A stretch of 64,000 nt of DNA from Photobacterium sp. GB-56 (GTDB lineage Bacteria > Pseudomonadota > Gammaproteobacteria > Enterobacterales > Vibrionaceae). The DNA is taken from the NCBI RefSeq assembly GCF_003026105.1, contig NZ_PYNW01000001.1, forward strand, positions 124,001 to 188,000. Reading direction: 5' to 3'. Below are positions 16,410-25,062 of the stretch, one piece after another (within the stretch, counting starts at the first letter, position 1; each line of letters opens with the position of its first letter). The translations under genes and the position numbers were made by a program. Below the pieces are notes generated by a model. The model saw only the letters and a program-made list of their open reading frames with translations, was not told the DNA's origin and made no database searches.

Positions 16410-17645
16410 ATGATTAACCGAGTTTCTACTGCTAGCCAGTATCAAAGTTTAACCTCGAATTTAATGCGTAAGCAGGGTGAACTAAATACCAGTAATGAAC
16501 ATTTAGCGACGGGTCGACGCGTATTAACCGCCGGTGACGATCCTGTTTCATCAGTAATGATTCAGAATTATCGTCAAGAGCAGACACTCATCACGCAATA
16601 TCAAGATGCGATAACATTAGCGACCAACCGCATGAATGTGACGGAATCAACGTTAACGGGTGTAGAGAACAATCTTGATGTGACGAAACAAAAAGTCATT
16701 CGCATGATCAATGGTGCTATGGCTGCAGAAGATCGCAGTGCCTTTAAAGATGAATTGCAGAGCCTTTATGATGAGTTATTGGGGCTGGCAAATACACAAG
16801 ATGAATCGGGTAACTATATTTTTGCAGGTACACAATCAGCCACCAAACCTTTTATGCAAAATGGGCAAACGCCGCCAACCATTGTTTATCAAGGGGATGA
16901 TCAAGCGCGTCATAGCCAAATAGATAAAAACTTAGAGGTGAAGACCAGCTTAACGGGTAATGATGTCTTCATGGCGATACCCAACCCTTACGGTGATTAC
17001 CGGCCTGACTTTTCTGGTTTACAACCAGACTCGCAGCTACATATTTTAACGGCAACAAATAGCAATCCGAATGACAGCAATAATTACAGTGTTAAGTTTG
17101 TCGATAATGCTGGTGTAATGGAATATCAACTTTATCAAGGGGACCCAACAACGGGGGTACTATTAGATCAAAATACTTATGATCCTAAAGTGGGGGTAAA
17201 CTTTGATCTCGCAGCTGCTGGTGGTGCGGGGACGTTAGACTTTCAATTTGATGGTGAAATCAAACTGGGTGATAGTGTCGCGTTAACCCCGAGTAAAACC
17301 TTTAACGTTTTAGATTCTCTTAAAGATGCGATTAACAACGCAGAGCAGCCAACGTCATCAGCAGAAGGTAATGCCAATTTACAACGTGTTATTGATGATT
17401 TAAATGGCGCATTCATTCACATGAACCAGCAGCGCTCGCAGGTTGGTAGTGTGTTACAAACCCTTGATAGACAGGGCGAACAACACAAAGATTTTGAATT
17501 AACCTTGAATAAAGCACAAAGCGGCTTAGAAGATCTTGATTACAGCAAAGCGATCATTGATATGAATGAACAATCGATGGCACTGCAAGCATCACAGGCT
17601 GCGTTTAATAAGACAAAAGAACTCACATTATTTAATTATTTATAG
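16410..17645 (+). CDS. flgL: Hook-filament junction protein FlgL
   Basis: FlgL is the second junction protein, between FlgK and the flagellin filament. The 411-residue protein has a flagellin-like N-terminus (MINRVSTASQYQSLTSNLMRKQGELNTSNEHLATGRRVLTAGDDPVSSVMI). The C-terminal helix is LDYSKAIIDMNEQSMALQASQAAFNKTKELTLFNYL. A strong GTAGGAG ribosome site precedes the ATG. It ends the flgKL unit just before a textbook terminator. Confidence 0.95.
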   Translation: MINRVSTASQYQSLTSNLMRKQGELNTSNEHLATGRRVLTAGDDPVSSVMIQNYRQEQTLITQYQDAITLATNRMNVTESTLTGVENNLDVTKQKVIRMINGAMAAEDRSAFKDELQSLYDELLGLANTQDESGNYIFAGTQSATKPFMQNGQTPPTIVYQGDDQARHSQIDKNLEVKTSLTGNDVFMAIPNPYGDYRPDFSGLQPDSQLHILTATNSNPNDSNNYSVKFVDNAGVMEYQLYQGDPTTGVLLDQNTYDPKVGVNFDLAAAGGAGTLDFQFDGEIKLGDSVALTPSKTFNVLDSLKDAINNAEQPTSSAEGNANLQRVIDDLNGAFIHMNQQRSQVGSVLQTLDRQGEQHKDFELTLNKAQSGLEDLDYSKAIIDMNEQSMALQASQAAFNKTKELTLFNYL

Positions 17646-17662
17646 CTATCTGTCATAGAATT

Positions 17663-17690
17663 AAGCGGCAATAAGTTGCCGCTTTTTTTT
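17663..17690 (+). terminator. Terminator of flgKL
   Basis: AAGCGGCAA at 17663-17671, a 4-base loop, TTGCCGCTT at 17676-17684, then a T-run to 17690. This is a perfect nine-base stem and a strong intrinsic terminator, isolating the flagellin gene. Confidence 0.92.
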
Positions 17691-17750
17691 GTCTAACTTA
17701 CTGTAAAAAAATAAAGTTAACCCTTGATAAGAAAAAAATAAAAAAAACAT

Positions 17751-17777
17751 TAAAGCATTTTCTCGCCGTGCCGTTAA
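17751..17777 (+). promoter_or_regulatory. Sigma-28 (FliA) promoter of the flagellin gene
   Basis: The -35 is TAAAGCAT (17751-17758) and the -10 is GCCGTTAA (17770-17777), separated by exactly 11 bases. The spacing equals that of the flgM promoter. The leader to the flagellin ATG is about 60 bases. Confidence 0.85.
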
Positions 17778-17845
17778 AGAAATCACAACAGGAAATACTT
17801 AGTTAGCCCGGGAATCGCTGGGTATCAAATCAAGGAGCTACAATT

Positions 17846-19264
17846 ATGGCTGTTACAGTTAATACTAACGTCTCTGCAATGACCGCCCAGCGTTACCTAA
17901 ACGGTGCAAGCAACGGCGTTGCTAATAGCATGGAAAAACTTTCTTCTGGTCTTCGCATTAACTCTGCAAAAGATGATGCTGCAGGTCTTCAAATCTCAAA
18001 CCGTTTAACCAGCCAAACAAACGGTCTAAACGTAGCAATGCGTAATGCCAACGACGGTATCTCAATGGCGCAAACCGCTGAAGGCGCGATGTCAGAAACA
18101 ACAAACATGCTTCAACGTATGCGTGATTTGTCTCTTCAAGCAGCGAATGGCTCAAACTCAGCTGAAGACCGTGAAGCACTTCAAAAAGAAGTAAGTGCCT
18201 TACAAACAGAAATGACCCGTATTGCAGATACTACAACGTTTGGTGGTCAACAGTTATTAGATGGTACTTTCGGTACGAAATCCTTCCAAGTTGGCTCAAA
18301 TGCGAATGAGACTATTGATGTTTCATTATCAAGTGTTGCTTCTGGCGATATTGGTCAACACCAGAAATCAGGTGCTGGTACTGTATTTGGCGCAGCAGCA
18401 GCAGCAGGCACAGCATACGGTTTAGCAACAGGCGCAAGTGATATAGTTTTATCAGGTCCAAATGGTGTTTCAGCTACTACTGATATTTCAACAATGGATG
18501 CTAAAGCAGCAGCTGATGCCTTGAGTGCATTGGGTACTGGTGTTGAAGCTAAGGCTACGGCTCGTGTTGAGTTGGATAATTTGACTGCTTCCGATACTGG
18601 TACACTGGAGATTGGTACAACAAGTTATGACTTAAGCTCTTATAATGGTGATATGTCTGAGCTTGCAAGTGATATCGGTAAAGATGGTTATAATGCTACT
18701 TATGATAAGTCTACAGGTAAATTGCAGATCGAAGCTGAAGATGTTGCAGGTATTAAAGCTGTAGGTCCTGCAGGCGGTACATTAACTATGGCGGCAGTTG
18801 ATCCTTCAACGGGAGTTGCTGGTACAGCTGCTACTGTTAATGTTGGTGGTGCTGTAGTTAATTCTGAATTAACTTTTAGTTCTAGTGATAAGTTTACGGT
18901 AACTGGTACTGCTACAGCCATTACTACTGCAGCTGGTAACTCATCTTTAAGTACTGTTAAAGATATCGATATTACAAGTCAGAGTGGTGCTCAAGGCGCA
19001 CTAGACGTTATTGACGCAGCTATTGCTGGGATTGACTCACAACGAGCAGATTTGGGTGCGGTACAAAACCGTTTTAACCACACGTTAAATAACCTTGCGA
19101 ACATCAATGAAAACGTAAATGCATCAAACAGCCGTATTAAAGATGTCGATTTCGCAGCTGAAACCACTAACATGACGAAGAACCAAATTCTGCAACAAGC
19201 AAGTACTTCAATTCTTGCGCAAGCTAAGCAGATCCCACAAGCGGCACTTAGCCTACTGGGTTAA
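17846..19264 (+). CDS. Polar flagellin
   Basis: This is the filament subunit, exported and capped by FliD. The 472-residue protein has conserved D0/D1 ends: [24 protein letters not shown] and [24 protein letters not shown] at the N-terminus; [32 protein letters not shown] at the C-terminus. The central region (about 185-375) is the variable outer domain, rich in Ala, Thr, Gly and Ser. The ends use a narrow set of codons typical of high expression, while the centre is more relaxed, suggesting the outer domain evolves by exchange. It is the only flagellin gene in the window. Ribosome site AAGGAG is strong. I leave the symbol open because flaA, flaC and fliC are all used for such genes. Confidence 0.96.
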   Translation: MAVTVNTNVSAMTAQRYLNGASNGVANSMEKLSSGLRINSAKDDAAGLQISNRLTSQTNGLNVAMRNANDGISMAQTAEGAMSETTNMLQRMRDLSLQAANGSNSAEDREALQKEVSALQTEMTRIADTTTFGGQQLLDGTFGTKSFQVGSNANETIDVSLSSVASGDIGQHQKSGAGTVFGAAAAAGTAYGLATGASDIVLSGPNGVSATTDISTMDAKAAADALSALGTGVEAKATARVELDNLTASDTGTLEIGTTSYDLSSYNGDMSELASDIGKDGYNATYDKSTGKLQIEAEDVAGIKAVGPAGGTLTMAAVDPSTGVAGTAATVNVGGAVVNSELTFSSSDKFTVTGTATAITTAAGNSSLSTVKDIDITSQSGAQGALDVIDAAIAGIDSQRADLGAVQNRFNHTLNNLANINENVNASNSRIKDVDFAAETTNMTKNQILQQASTSILAQAKQIPQAALSLLG

Positions 19265-19275
19265 TCATTCAAATG

Positions 19276-19305
19276 AAGCCCTGTATATTCAATACAGGGC
19301 TTTTT
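19276..19305 (+). terminator. Terminator after the flagellin gene
   Basis: AAGCCCTGTAT at 19276-19286, 5-base loop, ATACAGGGCTT at 19292-19302, then five T. It is a perfect 11-base stem. flaG and fliD must be read by read-through or an unseen promoter. Confidence 0.92.
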
Positions 19306-19334
19306 ACTTACAGCGATATCGCTAAGGACTGGCT

Positions 19335-19760
19335 ATGGCGATCAATCCGATAACTATCTTTTCATCGTCTTTAACCTCTAATCAGGATATGGAAGGCGAT
19401 AAGAAAGTTCGTCACACTTCCCCTCAAGGTGTAGAGCAACAAACTGTTAGCTCTGAATCTTCCCTATCATCGATAAAGGCTGTTAATCCTATTGATTCCA
19501 GTGACATTGACGATCCCCTTAATTCATCTTTGCTAGAGCAAAAGTCGGAACAAGAGAGAATTAAGCAGATTGAAATGGCATTACAATCTGCCAATCGTTC
19601 GTTACGTTTCCATCAAGATGATGAGTCAGGTAAACCAATTGCCACCATAGTTGATAACAAAACGGGTGAAGTTATTCGCCAAGTTCCGGCACAAGAATTG
19701 CTAGATTTAAACAAAAATTTGGCCAAGTACGGTTTAGGCTCGTTAAGTCATAAAGTGTAA
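19335..19760 (+). CDS. flaG: FlaG family protein
   Basis: FlaG proteins affect filament length in polar flagellates; their exact action is not settled. The 141-residue protein has a Ser-rich, poorly conserved N-terminal half. The FlaG domain follows in the C-terminal 65 residues: ALQSANRSLRFHQDDESGKPIATIVDNKTGEVIRQVPAQELLDLNKNL. It lies between flagellin and fliD, the standard place in Vibrionaceae and Pseudomonas. fliD starts 11 bases downstream. Confidence 0.9.
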   Translation: MAINPITIFSSSLTSNQDMEGDKKVRHTSPQGVEQQTVSSESSLSSIKAVNPIDSSDIDDPLNSSLLEQKSEQERIKQIEMALQSANRSLRFHQDDESGKPIATIVDNKTGEVIRQVPAQELLDLNKNLAKYGLGSLSHKV

Positions 19761-19771
19761 AAGGAAAACTC

Positions 19772-21157
19772 ATGGGGTTAAGTGCAGGTGGTTTAGCTTC
19801 TGGCTTAGATGTGGCGGGCATGACGCAACAATTGGTTGCCGCCGAGCGTACGCCAAAAGAGCAACGCATTAAAGAGCAGCAACAAAAACTGGAAGTACAG
19901 TTAAGTGGCTACGGGCAAATTAAATCGGCGGTATCTGGTTTAGAAGATATGGTGAAAAAATTTGCTGAAGATAAAGTATTTGCAGGTCAATCAGCTAAAT
20001 CATCTGAGAAAGATTTTGTCTCTGTTGAAGCATCAGATAAAGCAAAAAATGGTAGTTATACCGTTGAAGTGTTAGAAATTGCCAAATCTCATAAAGTGGT
20101 CACTAACAGTGCTTTTGATGCCGATCCTAAAGCACAACTGGGATCGGGCGATTTGGAAATTACCGTTGATGGTAAAACCATGTCTGTCACCATTGATCAA
20201 GATAAAAGCAGCTTAAAAGATGTACTGAATGCAATTAACAATTCTGCAGATAACCCTGGTGTAACGGCAACAGTTATTAATGATGCCAATGGTTCGAAAA
20301 TTGTTTTTTCAAGCACTGATACCGGTGTTGCCAATGAAATTTCTATTGATGCTTCAGGGATGACGGGCGAGCTAGCCAAATTAAGCTTTGATCCTGCCAA
20401 TCCAACAGCCAATGCCGATATGGTTGAGATGCAAAACGGTGTTGATGCCAAAATAAAAATTGATAACTTCACCGAGATCACTAGTAGTAGTAATAAAATC
20501 GAAGATGCCATTGAAGGTGTGACGCTTGATATTAAAAAACTCACCAATACTGACGATGTTAAGTTCGCAACGATTGATATCACCAACGACACTTCAACGG
20601 CAAAGTCTTCAATTGAAGACTTTGTTGAAAAGTACAATGAGTTTATCGATACCGCTGATAGTTTAAGTAAATACGATACAGAGTCTAAATCTAGTGGGCC
20701 ATTAAACGGTGATAGTTTAACCCGTTCAATTATCAGTCAAATGCGAAATATGATGAATGCGGGTATCGAAGTTGATGGTAGAACTTATAGCTTAAGTGAC
20801 TTTGGTATTACCACTGACCGTTATGGAAAAATCGAGATTGATGATGAAAAGTTAGATGAGTCTTTAAAAGATAATTTTAATGCATTTAATTCTTTCTTCC
20901 ATACCGATGAAAAAGGCTTTCTTGATAAGGCTGAAGCTATTTTTAAAGGTTACACCAGTTCAACGGACGGCTCTCTAACCAATAAAGAGAAAAGTTTAAA
21001 AGAGCAGCAAGACAGATTAAACGATGATATGGATGATTTAAATGAGCGAATGAAAGCTTATGAAGAACGAACCTATCAACAGTTTACCGCGATGGATGCA
21101 GCTATTGGAAAAATGAATAATCAGCTGAATACCATGATGAGCCTAATGACATTTTAA
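19772..21157 (+). CDS. fliD: Filament cap protein FliD (short form)
   Basis: FliD forms the cap at the filament tip that folds incoming flagellin. The 461-residue protein begins MGLSAGGLASGLDVAGMTQQLVAAERTPKEQR, the FliD N-terminal motif. A hook-IN type segment lies around residues 120-190, and the C-terminus is a coiled coil (SLKEQQDRLNDDMDDLNERMKAYEERTYQQFTAMDAAIGKMNNQLNTMMSLM). It has the Salmonella length rather than the roughly 650 residues I recall for Vibrio polar FliD, so an outer domain is absent. AAAGGA ribosome site. Confidence 0.94.
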   Translation: MGLSAGGLASGLDVAGMTQQLVAAERTPKEQRIKEQQQKLEVQLSGYGQIKSAVSGLEDMVKKFAEDKVFAGQSAKSSEKDFVSVEASDKAKNGSYTVEVLEIAKSHKVVTNSAFDADPKAQLGSGDLEITVDGKTMSVTIDQDKSSLKDVLNAINNSADNPGVTATVINDANGSKIVFSSTDTGVANEISIDASGMTGELAKLSFDPANPTANADMVEMQNGVDAKIKIDNFTEITSSSNKIEDAIEGVTLDIKKLTNTDDVKFATIDITNDTSTAKSSIEDFVEKYNEFIDTADSLSKYDTESKSSGPLNGDSLTRSIISQMRNMMNAGIEVDGRTYSLSDFGITTDRYGKIEIDDEKLDESLKDNFNAFNSFFHTDEKGFLDKAEAIFKGYTSSTDGSLTNKEKSLKEQQDRLNDDMDDLNERMKAYEERTYQQFTAMDAAIGKMNNQLNTMMSLMTF

Positions 21158-21169
21158 AGTGAATGAAAA

Positions 21170-21469
21170 ATGGAAAAATTAACTCAACTCGAACAGCAGA
21201 TTGAACAGCTTTTGCAGCAGCAAGATTATCCTGATGATTTTCCTCAACAATTGGAAAATTTGGTTGCTCTGCGTCATCAAGAAGTAGAAAACATCTTAGG
21301 GCAACCGGATTTAACGCGTGTCGTGTTTGATGATGTGGTTGCACGAACGAAAGCATTAAAAAGCTTAATTCAAAAACACAAAGACATTATTGGCGAGCGA
21401 TTAGTGCGTTCTAAAAAGAGCAAACAATCGTTATCACTGTATAGCAATATTCAACAAAACGGTTTATAG
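21170..21469 (+). CDS. flaI: FlaI / FliT-like chaperone
   Basis: A 99-residue, mostly helical, Gln/Leu-rich protein (MEKLTQLEQQIEQLLQQQDYPDDFPQQLENLVALR). Its position between fliD and fliS and its size match FlaI of Vibrio polar loci. These are regarded as the counterpart of FliT, the export chaperone of FliD. Direct sequence similarity to FliT is weak, so function is inferred from context. It starts 12 bases after fliD. Confidence 0.8.
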   Translation: MEKLTQLEQQIEQLLQQQDYPDDFPQQLENLVALRHQEVENILGQPDLTRVVFDDVVARTKALKSLIQKHKDIIGERLVRSKKSKQSLSLYSNIQQNGL

Positions 21470-21521
21470 CCTTCTTGGTTTTGTTGATTTTGATTTCACT
21501 TATTAAATAAGGGATTACATC

Positions 21522-21923
21522 ATGCGTGGTTCTCTTCAGGCATATAAAAAAGTTTCAGTAAACGCACAATTAGCCAGTGCTTCTCCTCACCGTATTATTC
21601 AAATGCTGTATGCAGGGGCGATTGAGCGTTTAATTCAAGGAAAAGCGGCAATGGAGCAAGGCGATGTTGCGGTTAAATGCGAGCGTTTAAGCAAAGCATT
21701 AGATATTGTACTAAGTCTGCGTGATTGCTTATCAATGGAAGACGGTGGTGATATTTCCAAGAACCTTGATGCCCTATATGAGTTTATGGCTGCAGAGATC
21801 AGCCGAGCAAATGCCGAAAACCAAACTAAGCCCATTGATGATGTGATTGGTATGCTACGTGAGATCAAATCAGCGTGGGATCAAATCCCAACTGAGTATC
21901 ATCATTTAAGTGAAGCGAGTTAA
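21522..21923 (+). CDS. fliS: Flagellin export chaperone FliS
   Basis: FliS binds flagellin C-termini in the cytosol and prevents premature polymerisation. The 133-residue protein has the family signature YKKVSVNAQLASASPHRIIQMLYAGAIERLIQGKAAMEQGD (about 7-47). The four-helix arrangement continues to KSAWDQIPTEYH. An AAGGGA ribosome site precedes the ATG. It is the last gene of this unit, before the hairpin at 21995-22033. Confidence 0.94.
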   Translation: MRGSLQAYKKVSVNAQLASASPHRIIQMLYAGAIERLIQGKAAMEQGDVAVKCERLSKALDIVLSLRDCLSMEDGGDISKNLDALYEFMAAEISRANAENQTKPIDDVIGMLREIKSAWDQIPTEYHHLSEAS

Positions 21924-21994
21924 TTAATAAAGTTAAGTGTTAAAATGCATATAGGCAGGATAACACTATAAAAAATGGTAATAACTCTTCAAAT

Positions 21995-22040
21995 ATAGGA
22001 TGAATAGCTGTAAATGCGCAATATTCGTCCTATTGTTTTA
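21995..22040 (+). terminator. Probable terminator after fliS
   Basis: ATAGGATGAATA at 21995-22006 pairs with TATTCGTCCTAT at 22022-22033 (12 pairs, one G-U), loop of 15 bases, then TGTTTTATC. The T-run is interrupted, so efficiency is uncertain. Confidence 0.6.
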
Positions 22041-22081
22041 TCTATCCTTGTATTGGTATCACACCTTTCCGTTATCAAATA

Positions 22082-22109
22082 TTGCCTTCTCCTATGGTTT
22101 AATTACAAT
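22082..22109 (+). promoter_or_regulatory. Sigma-70-type promoter of flrA
   Basis: TTGCCT (22082-22087) and TACAAT (22104-22109) are separated by 16 bases. The predicted start is near 22116. No -24/-12 element occurs between fliS and flrA, as expected for the top of the cascade. Confidence 0.45.
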
Positions 22110-22114
22110 AGATA

Positions 22115-22127
22115 CCAATAATATTGG
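22115..22127. promoter_or_regulatory. Palindrome at the predicted flrA start
   Basis: CCAATA-A-TATTGG is a perfect six-base inverted repeat around one base. It covers the predicted transcription start of flrA, a position suited to a repressor. The bound protein cannot be named from sequence. Confidence 0.4.
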
Positions 22128-22173
22128 CAGTGGTTCGCATTTCTATTAAATAAGCCAATAATTACATCATTTT

Positions 22174-23646
22174 ATGAAGGCAGGCTATATCCATTCTATG
22201 CAAGGTTTAGCAAAGACACTCGTTATTGAGGACGATCAACAGCAACGTCATGATCTCAGTGTAATTCTGGGGTTTGTTGGTGAGCAGTGTGAAATTATCT
22301 CGTCACAGAGTATTGATGCATCATTATGGCAGCAGTCATGGGGCGCATGTTTACTGGGCAATATTGAAGTAAATAAACATTTATCTCATATCGTAGATGC
22401 ATTAAAAATTCATGCCCATATTCCTGTTGTATCGCTTGGAAATCACCGTGCTCATCTTTCTGGTTTAGCGAATTATGTTGGCGATCTAGAGTTACCTTTG
22501 CATTATAACCAACTCGTTGATGCTTTCCGTCATTGCCAAGAATACATGGGTAAACGTGCTTACCAAGTTCCTCAGCTAGGGCGTAAAAATACCTTATTCC
22601 GTAGCATGGTTGGTAGTAGCTCTACAATTAGTCAGATCCGTCACCTTATGGAGCAAGTGGCTGCTTGTGATGCCAGTGTGCTGATTTTAGGTGAATCTGG
22701 TACAGGCAAAGAAGTCGTGGCACGTAACGTTCATTATCACTCTGCGCGTGGTAAAGGTCCGTTTGTTCCTGTTAACTGTGGTGCTATTCCGCCAGATTTA
22801 CTGGAAAGTGAATTGTTTGGTCATGAAAAAGGGGCATTTACTGGTGCGATTTCTGCACGTAAAGGCCGTTTTGAATTAGCTGAAGGTGGTACGTTATTTC
22901 TTGATGAAATCGGTGATATGCCGATGTCGATGCAAGTTAAGCTCCTACGCGTTTTGCAAGAACGAAGCTTTGAACGTGTTGGTGGTAGTCAAACCATTAA
23001 AACCAACGTACGTATTGTTGCAGCAACACACCGCGATTTAGACAAAATGATCCATGAGAATTTATTCCGTGAAGATTTGTACTATCGCCTTAATGTTTTT
23101 CCTATTGATATGCCCGCATTGCGTGAACGTATTGAGGATTTGCCTTTATTACTTCAAGAGTTGCTTACTCGAATGGAAGCTGAAGGTGCGAAACGCATTC
23201 ACTTCACACCGCGTGCGATTAATTCATTAATGGAGCATAACTGGCCGGGTAACGTACGTGAACTTGCAAACCTTGTTGAGCGTTTATGTATTCTGTACCC
23301 CGGTGAAATGGTCGATACTAATCATTTGCCGATTAAGTATCGCTACGGCCAACTTCCTGACTTTACGCCAGAAAGTTCTCAACCAAGTGTTGAGGAATTA
23401 GAGCAAGAAGCATTAGCAAGTATGTTTTCATCATATGAAGATGAGCAAACAGGTGTAAATAGCGAGCTTCCTCCTGAAGGGCTAAATTTAAAAGAAATGT
23501 TAGCTGATCTTGAAGTTGATATGATCAAGCAAGCGTTAGATGCTCAGTCAGGTGTTGTTGCAAGGGCGGCTGATATGCTTGGTATGCGACGCACTACGTT
23601 AGTAGAAAAAATGCGTAAATATGGTCTGAATAAAGAAGGCTTATAG
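22174..23646 (+). CDS. flrA: Flagellar master regulator FlrA
   Basis: FlrA (FleQ family) is the sigma-54 activator that starts the polar flagellar cascade; its activity is inhibited by cyclic-di-GMP in Vibrio. The protein is up to 490 residues. An N-terminal FleQ/receiver-like domain (about 12-128) has Gly62 (ACLLGN) where a receiver would carry its phospho-acceptor Asp. The AAA+ domain follows (about 145-380) with Walker A GESGTGKE (173-180), GAFTGA (220-225) and Walker B LFLDEIG (241-247). A Fis-type helix-turn-helix lies at the end ([24 protein letters not shown]). An in-frame ATG at 22198 ([13 protein letters not shown]) may be the real start; neither has a good ribosome site. Confidence 0.95.
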   Translation: MKAGYIHSMQGLAKTLVIEDDQQQRHDLSVILGFVGEQCEIISSQSIDASLWQQSWGACLLGNIEVNKHLSHIVDALKIHAHIPVVSLGNHRAHLSGLANYVGDLELPLHYNQLVDAFRHCQEYMGKRAYQVPQLGRKNTLFRSMVGSSSTISQIRHLMEQVAACDASVLILGESGTGKEVVARNVHYHSARGKGPFVPVNCGAIPPDLLESELFGHEKGAFTGAISARKGRFELAEGGTLFLDEIGDMPMSMQVKLLRVLQERSFERVGGSQTIKTNVRIVAATHRDLDKMIHENLFREDLYYRLNVFPIDMPALRERIEDLPLLLQELLTRMEAEGAKRIHFTPRAINSLMEHNWPGNVRELANLVERLCILYPGEMVDTNHLPIKYRYGQLPDFTPESSQPSVEELEQEALASMFSSYEDEQTGVNSELPPEGLNLKEMLADLEVDMIKQALDAQSGVVARAADMLGMRRTTLVEKMRKYGLNKEGL

Positions 23647-23664
23647 AGCGTCATGAATTTATAC

Positions 23665-23699
23665 AAAGCCGATGCCATTAATTTGACATCGGCTTTTTT
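23665..23699 (+). terminator. Terminator of flrA
   Basis: AAAGCCGATG at 23665-23674, 12-base loop, CATCGGCTTT at 23687-23696, T-run to 23699. It separates flrA from flrBC. Confidence 0.88.
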
Positions 23700-23857
23700 A
23701 TTCCTCATAGCAATCGAAATAGCAGGTTGTTAATACATCACTTTCAACAGAGCGGGCTAACAATCACTTTCTTTTAATTTATTTTTAGCAATAACCTCTC
23801 AAAAAACTGCTGCCAATCTGTATTTTTTTAGCCAATTCCATAAAACTCTAATATATT

Positions 23858-23871
23858 GTCATTTTTTTGAC
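23858..23871. promoter_or_regulatory. FlrA/FleQ-type box upstream of flrB
   Basis: GTCA-TTTTTT-TGAC. The GTCA-N6-TGAC layout with an A/T centre matches the known Pseudomonas FleQ consensus, and FlrA is the FleQ orthologue. Its centre is about 62 bases upstream of the -24 GG. Confidence 0.6.
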
Positions 23872-23925
23872 ATTGTTTTTTTGTCATGACTATTTTGTAA
23901 TTGCATGATTTAAAAGAATAATACA

Positions 23926-23941
23926 TGGCATGTAAATTGCT
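23926..23941 (+). promoter_or_regulatory. Sigma-54 promoter of flrBC
   Basis: TGGCATGTAAATTGCT is a near-perfect -24/-12 element (GG 23927-23928, GC 23939-23940). The predicted start is near 23952, about 33 bases before flrB. This is a class II promoter, expected to be FlrA-dependent. Confidence 0.88.
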
Positions 23942-23984
23942 TTTTTATGAATTAGATTGGATTTTTTGTTATTAGGTTTCATGC

Positions 23985-25025
23985 ATGGATGATAAAGCGG
24001 TTGTGATTGGGGCATTAGAACAACAAGTTGAACGTTATCAACAAGTGCTGGAAGTGATGCCTGTTGGTGTCATTTTACTCGATCCTAAAGGCATTATTTG
24101 TGAAACCAATAATGAAGCATTACGTTTGCTCGGCGAGCCCCTTGAAGGTGAACGTTGGGTAGATATTATCCAGCGCTGTTTTCAGCCTCAGGAAGATGAT
24201 GGACACGAAATTTCACTGCGCTCTGGCGCTAAGGTAAAATTAGCTATTTCAGCCTCTTCGGCTGGACAGTTAATTGTCATTACAGACATGACAGAAACGC
24301 GCCGATTACAATCACGATTAAGTGAAATGCAGCGACTGTCGTCCTTAGGAAAAATGGTGGCATCCTTGGCGCATCAAGTCAGAACACCATTATCGAGTGC
24401 GATGTTATACGCCGCTAATTTATCTGCCCCTAACTTGCCAGTAACAACCCGTGAACGCTTCCAAAGTAAACTTGTCGATCGTCTTCAAGATCTTGAAAAA
24501 CAAGTTAATGATATGCTGCTGTTCGCCAAAGGTGGTGATAATAAAGTGGTTAATTGTTTTTCATTAGAAAGTTTACTTAATAGTATGGAAAACATGGTTG
24601 AAGCCTTGGTGATGAGCCAAAATGTTGATTTTAGTATTGACTGTGATGATGAATCACTGGCTATTTTAGGCAATGAAAATGCACTGGCGAGCGCTATCAG
24701 TAACCTAATTACAAACGCTATCCAAATGTCAGGTAAAGGCTGTACTGTTGCTGTGTCTTGTTATGCCGTAGGTGACGAAATTTTGTTATCAGTCACTGAT
24801 AATGGCCCCGGTATTGCGACAGAGCTCCAAAGCAAGGTCTTAGAGCCTTTCTTTACCACTCGAAAACAAGGTACAGGGTTGGGATTAGCCGTTGTTCAAA
24901 TGGTGGCACTCGCGCATCGTGGCAAGTTGTCTTTAATATCAGAGTTAGGTAAAGGGGCATGCTTTACTTTAACCCTTCCCATTGCCTCACAGCAGAATAT
25001 GCAATCACAGTTAGCCGCATCGTGA
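23985..25025 (+). CDS. flrB: Flagellar sensor kinase FlrB
   Basis: FlrB is the cytoplasmic histidine kinase that phosphorylates FlrC to switch on class III genes. The 346-residue protein has no membrane segment. A PAS domain spans about 15-105 (VMPVGVILLDPKGIICETNNEALRLLG). HisKA has the phospho-acceptor His130 in SLAHQVRTPLSS. The HATPase domain has an N-box near LITNAIQMS, then DNGPGI and GTGLGLAVVQ. The stimulus is unknown but is thought to reflect basal-body completion. flrC follows after 37 bases. Confidence 0.95.
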   Translation: MDDKAVVIGALEQQVERYQQVLEVMPVGVILLDPKGIICETNNEALRLLGEPLEGERWVDIIQRCFQPQEDDGHEISLRSGAKVKLAISASSAGQLIVITDMTETRRLQSRLSEMQRLSSLGKMVASLAHQVRTPLSSAMLYAANLSAPNLPVTTRERFQSKLVDRLQDLEKQVNDMLLFAKGGDNKVVNCFSLESLLNSMENMVEALVMSQNVDFSIDCDDESLAILGNENALASAISNLITNAIQMSGKGCTVAVSCYAVGDEILLSVTDNGPGIATELQSKVLEPFFTTRKQGTGLGLAVVQMVALAHRGKLSLISELGKGACFTLTLPIASQQNMQSQLAAS

Positions 25026-25062
25026 GCATTAAAGTGCCAGAGCTTACTCATGGAGAGAAGAG

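Larger units (their letters stand above)
23647..23984 (+). other. flrA-flrB intergenic region
   Basis: This 338-base gap contains the flrA terminator, a GTCA-N6-TGAC dyad at 23858-23871, a further palindrome GTCATGAC at 23883-23890, and the flrB -24/-12 element at 23926-23941. I see no gene in it. Confidence 0.7.

Noticed and set aside
20197-20637. Minus-strand open frame of 146 codons within fliD
   Set aside because: Mirror of the Asp/Ser/Thr codon pattern of fliD; no start signal or homology.
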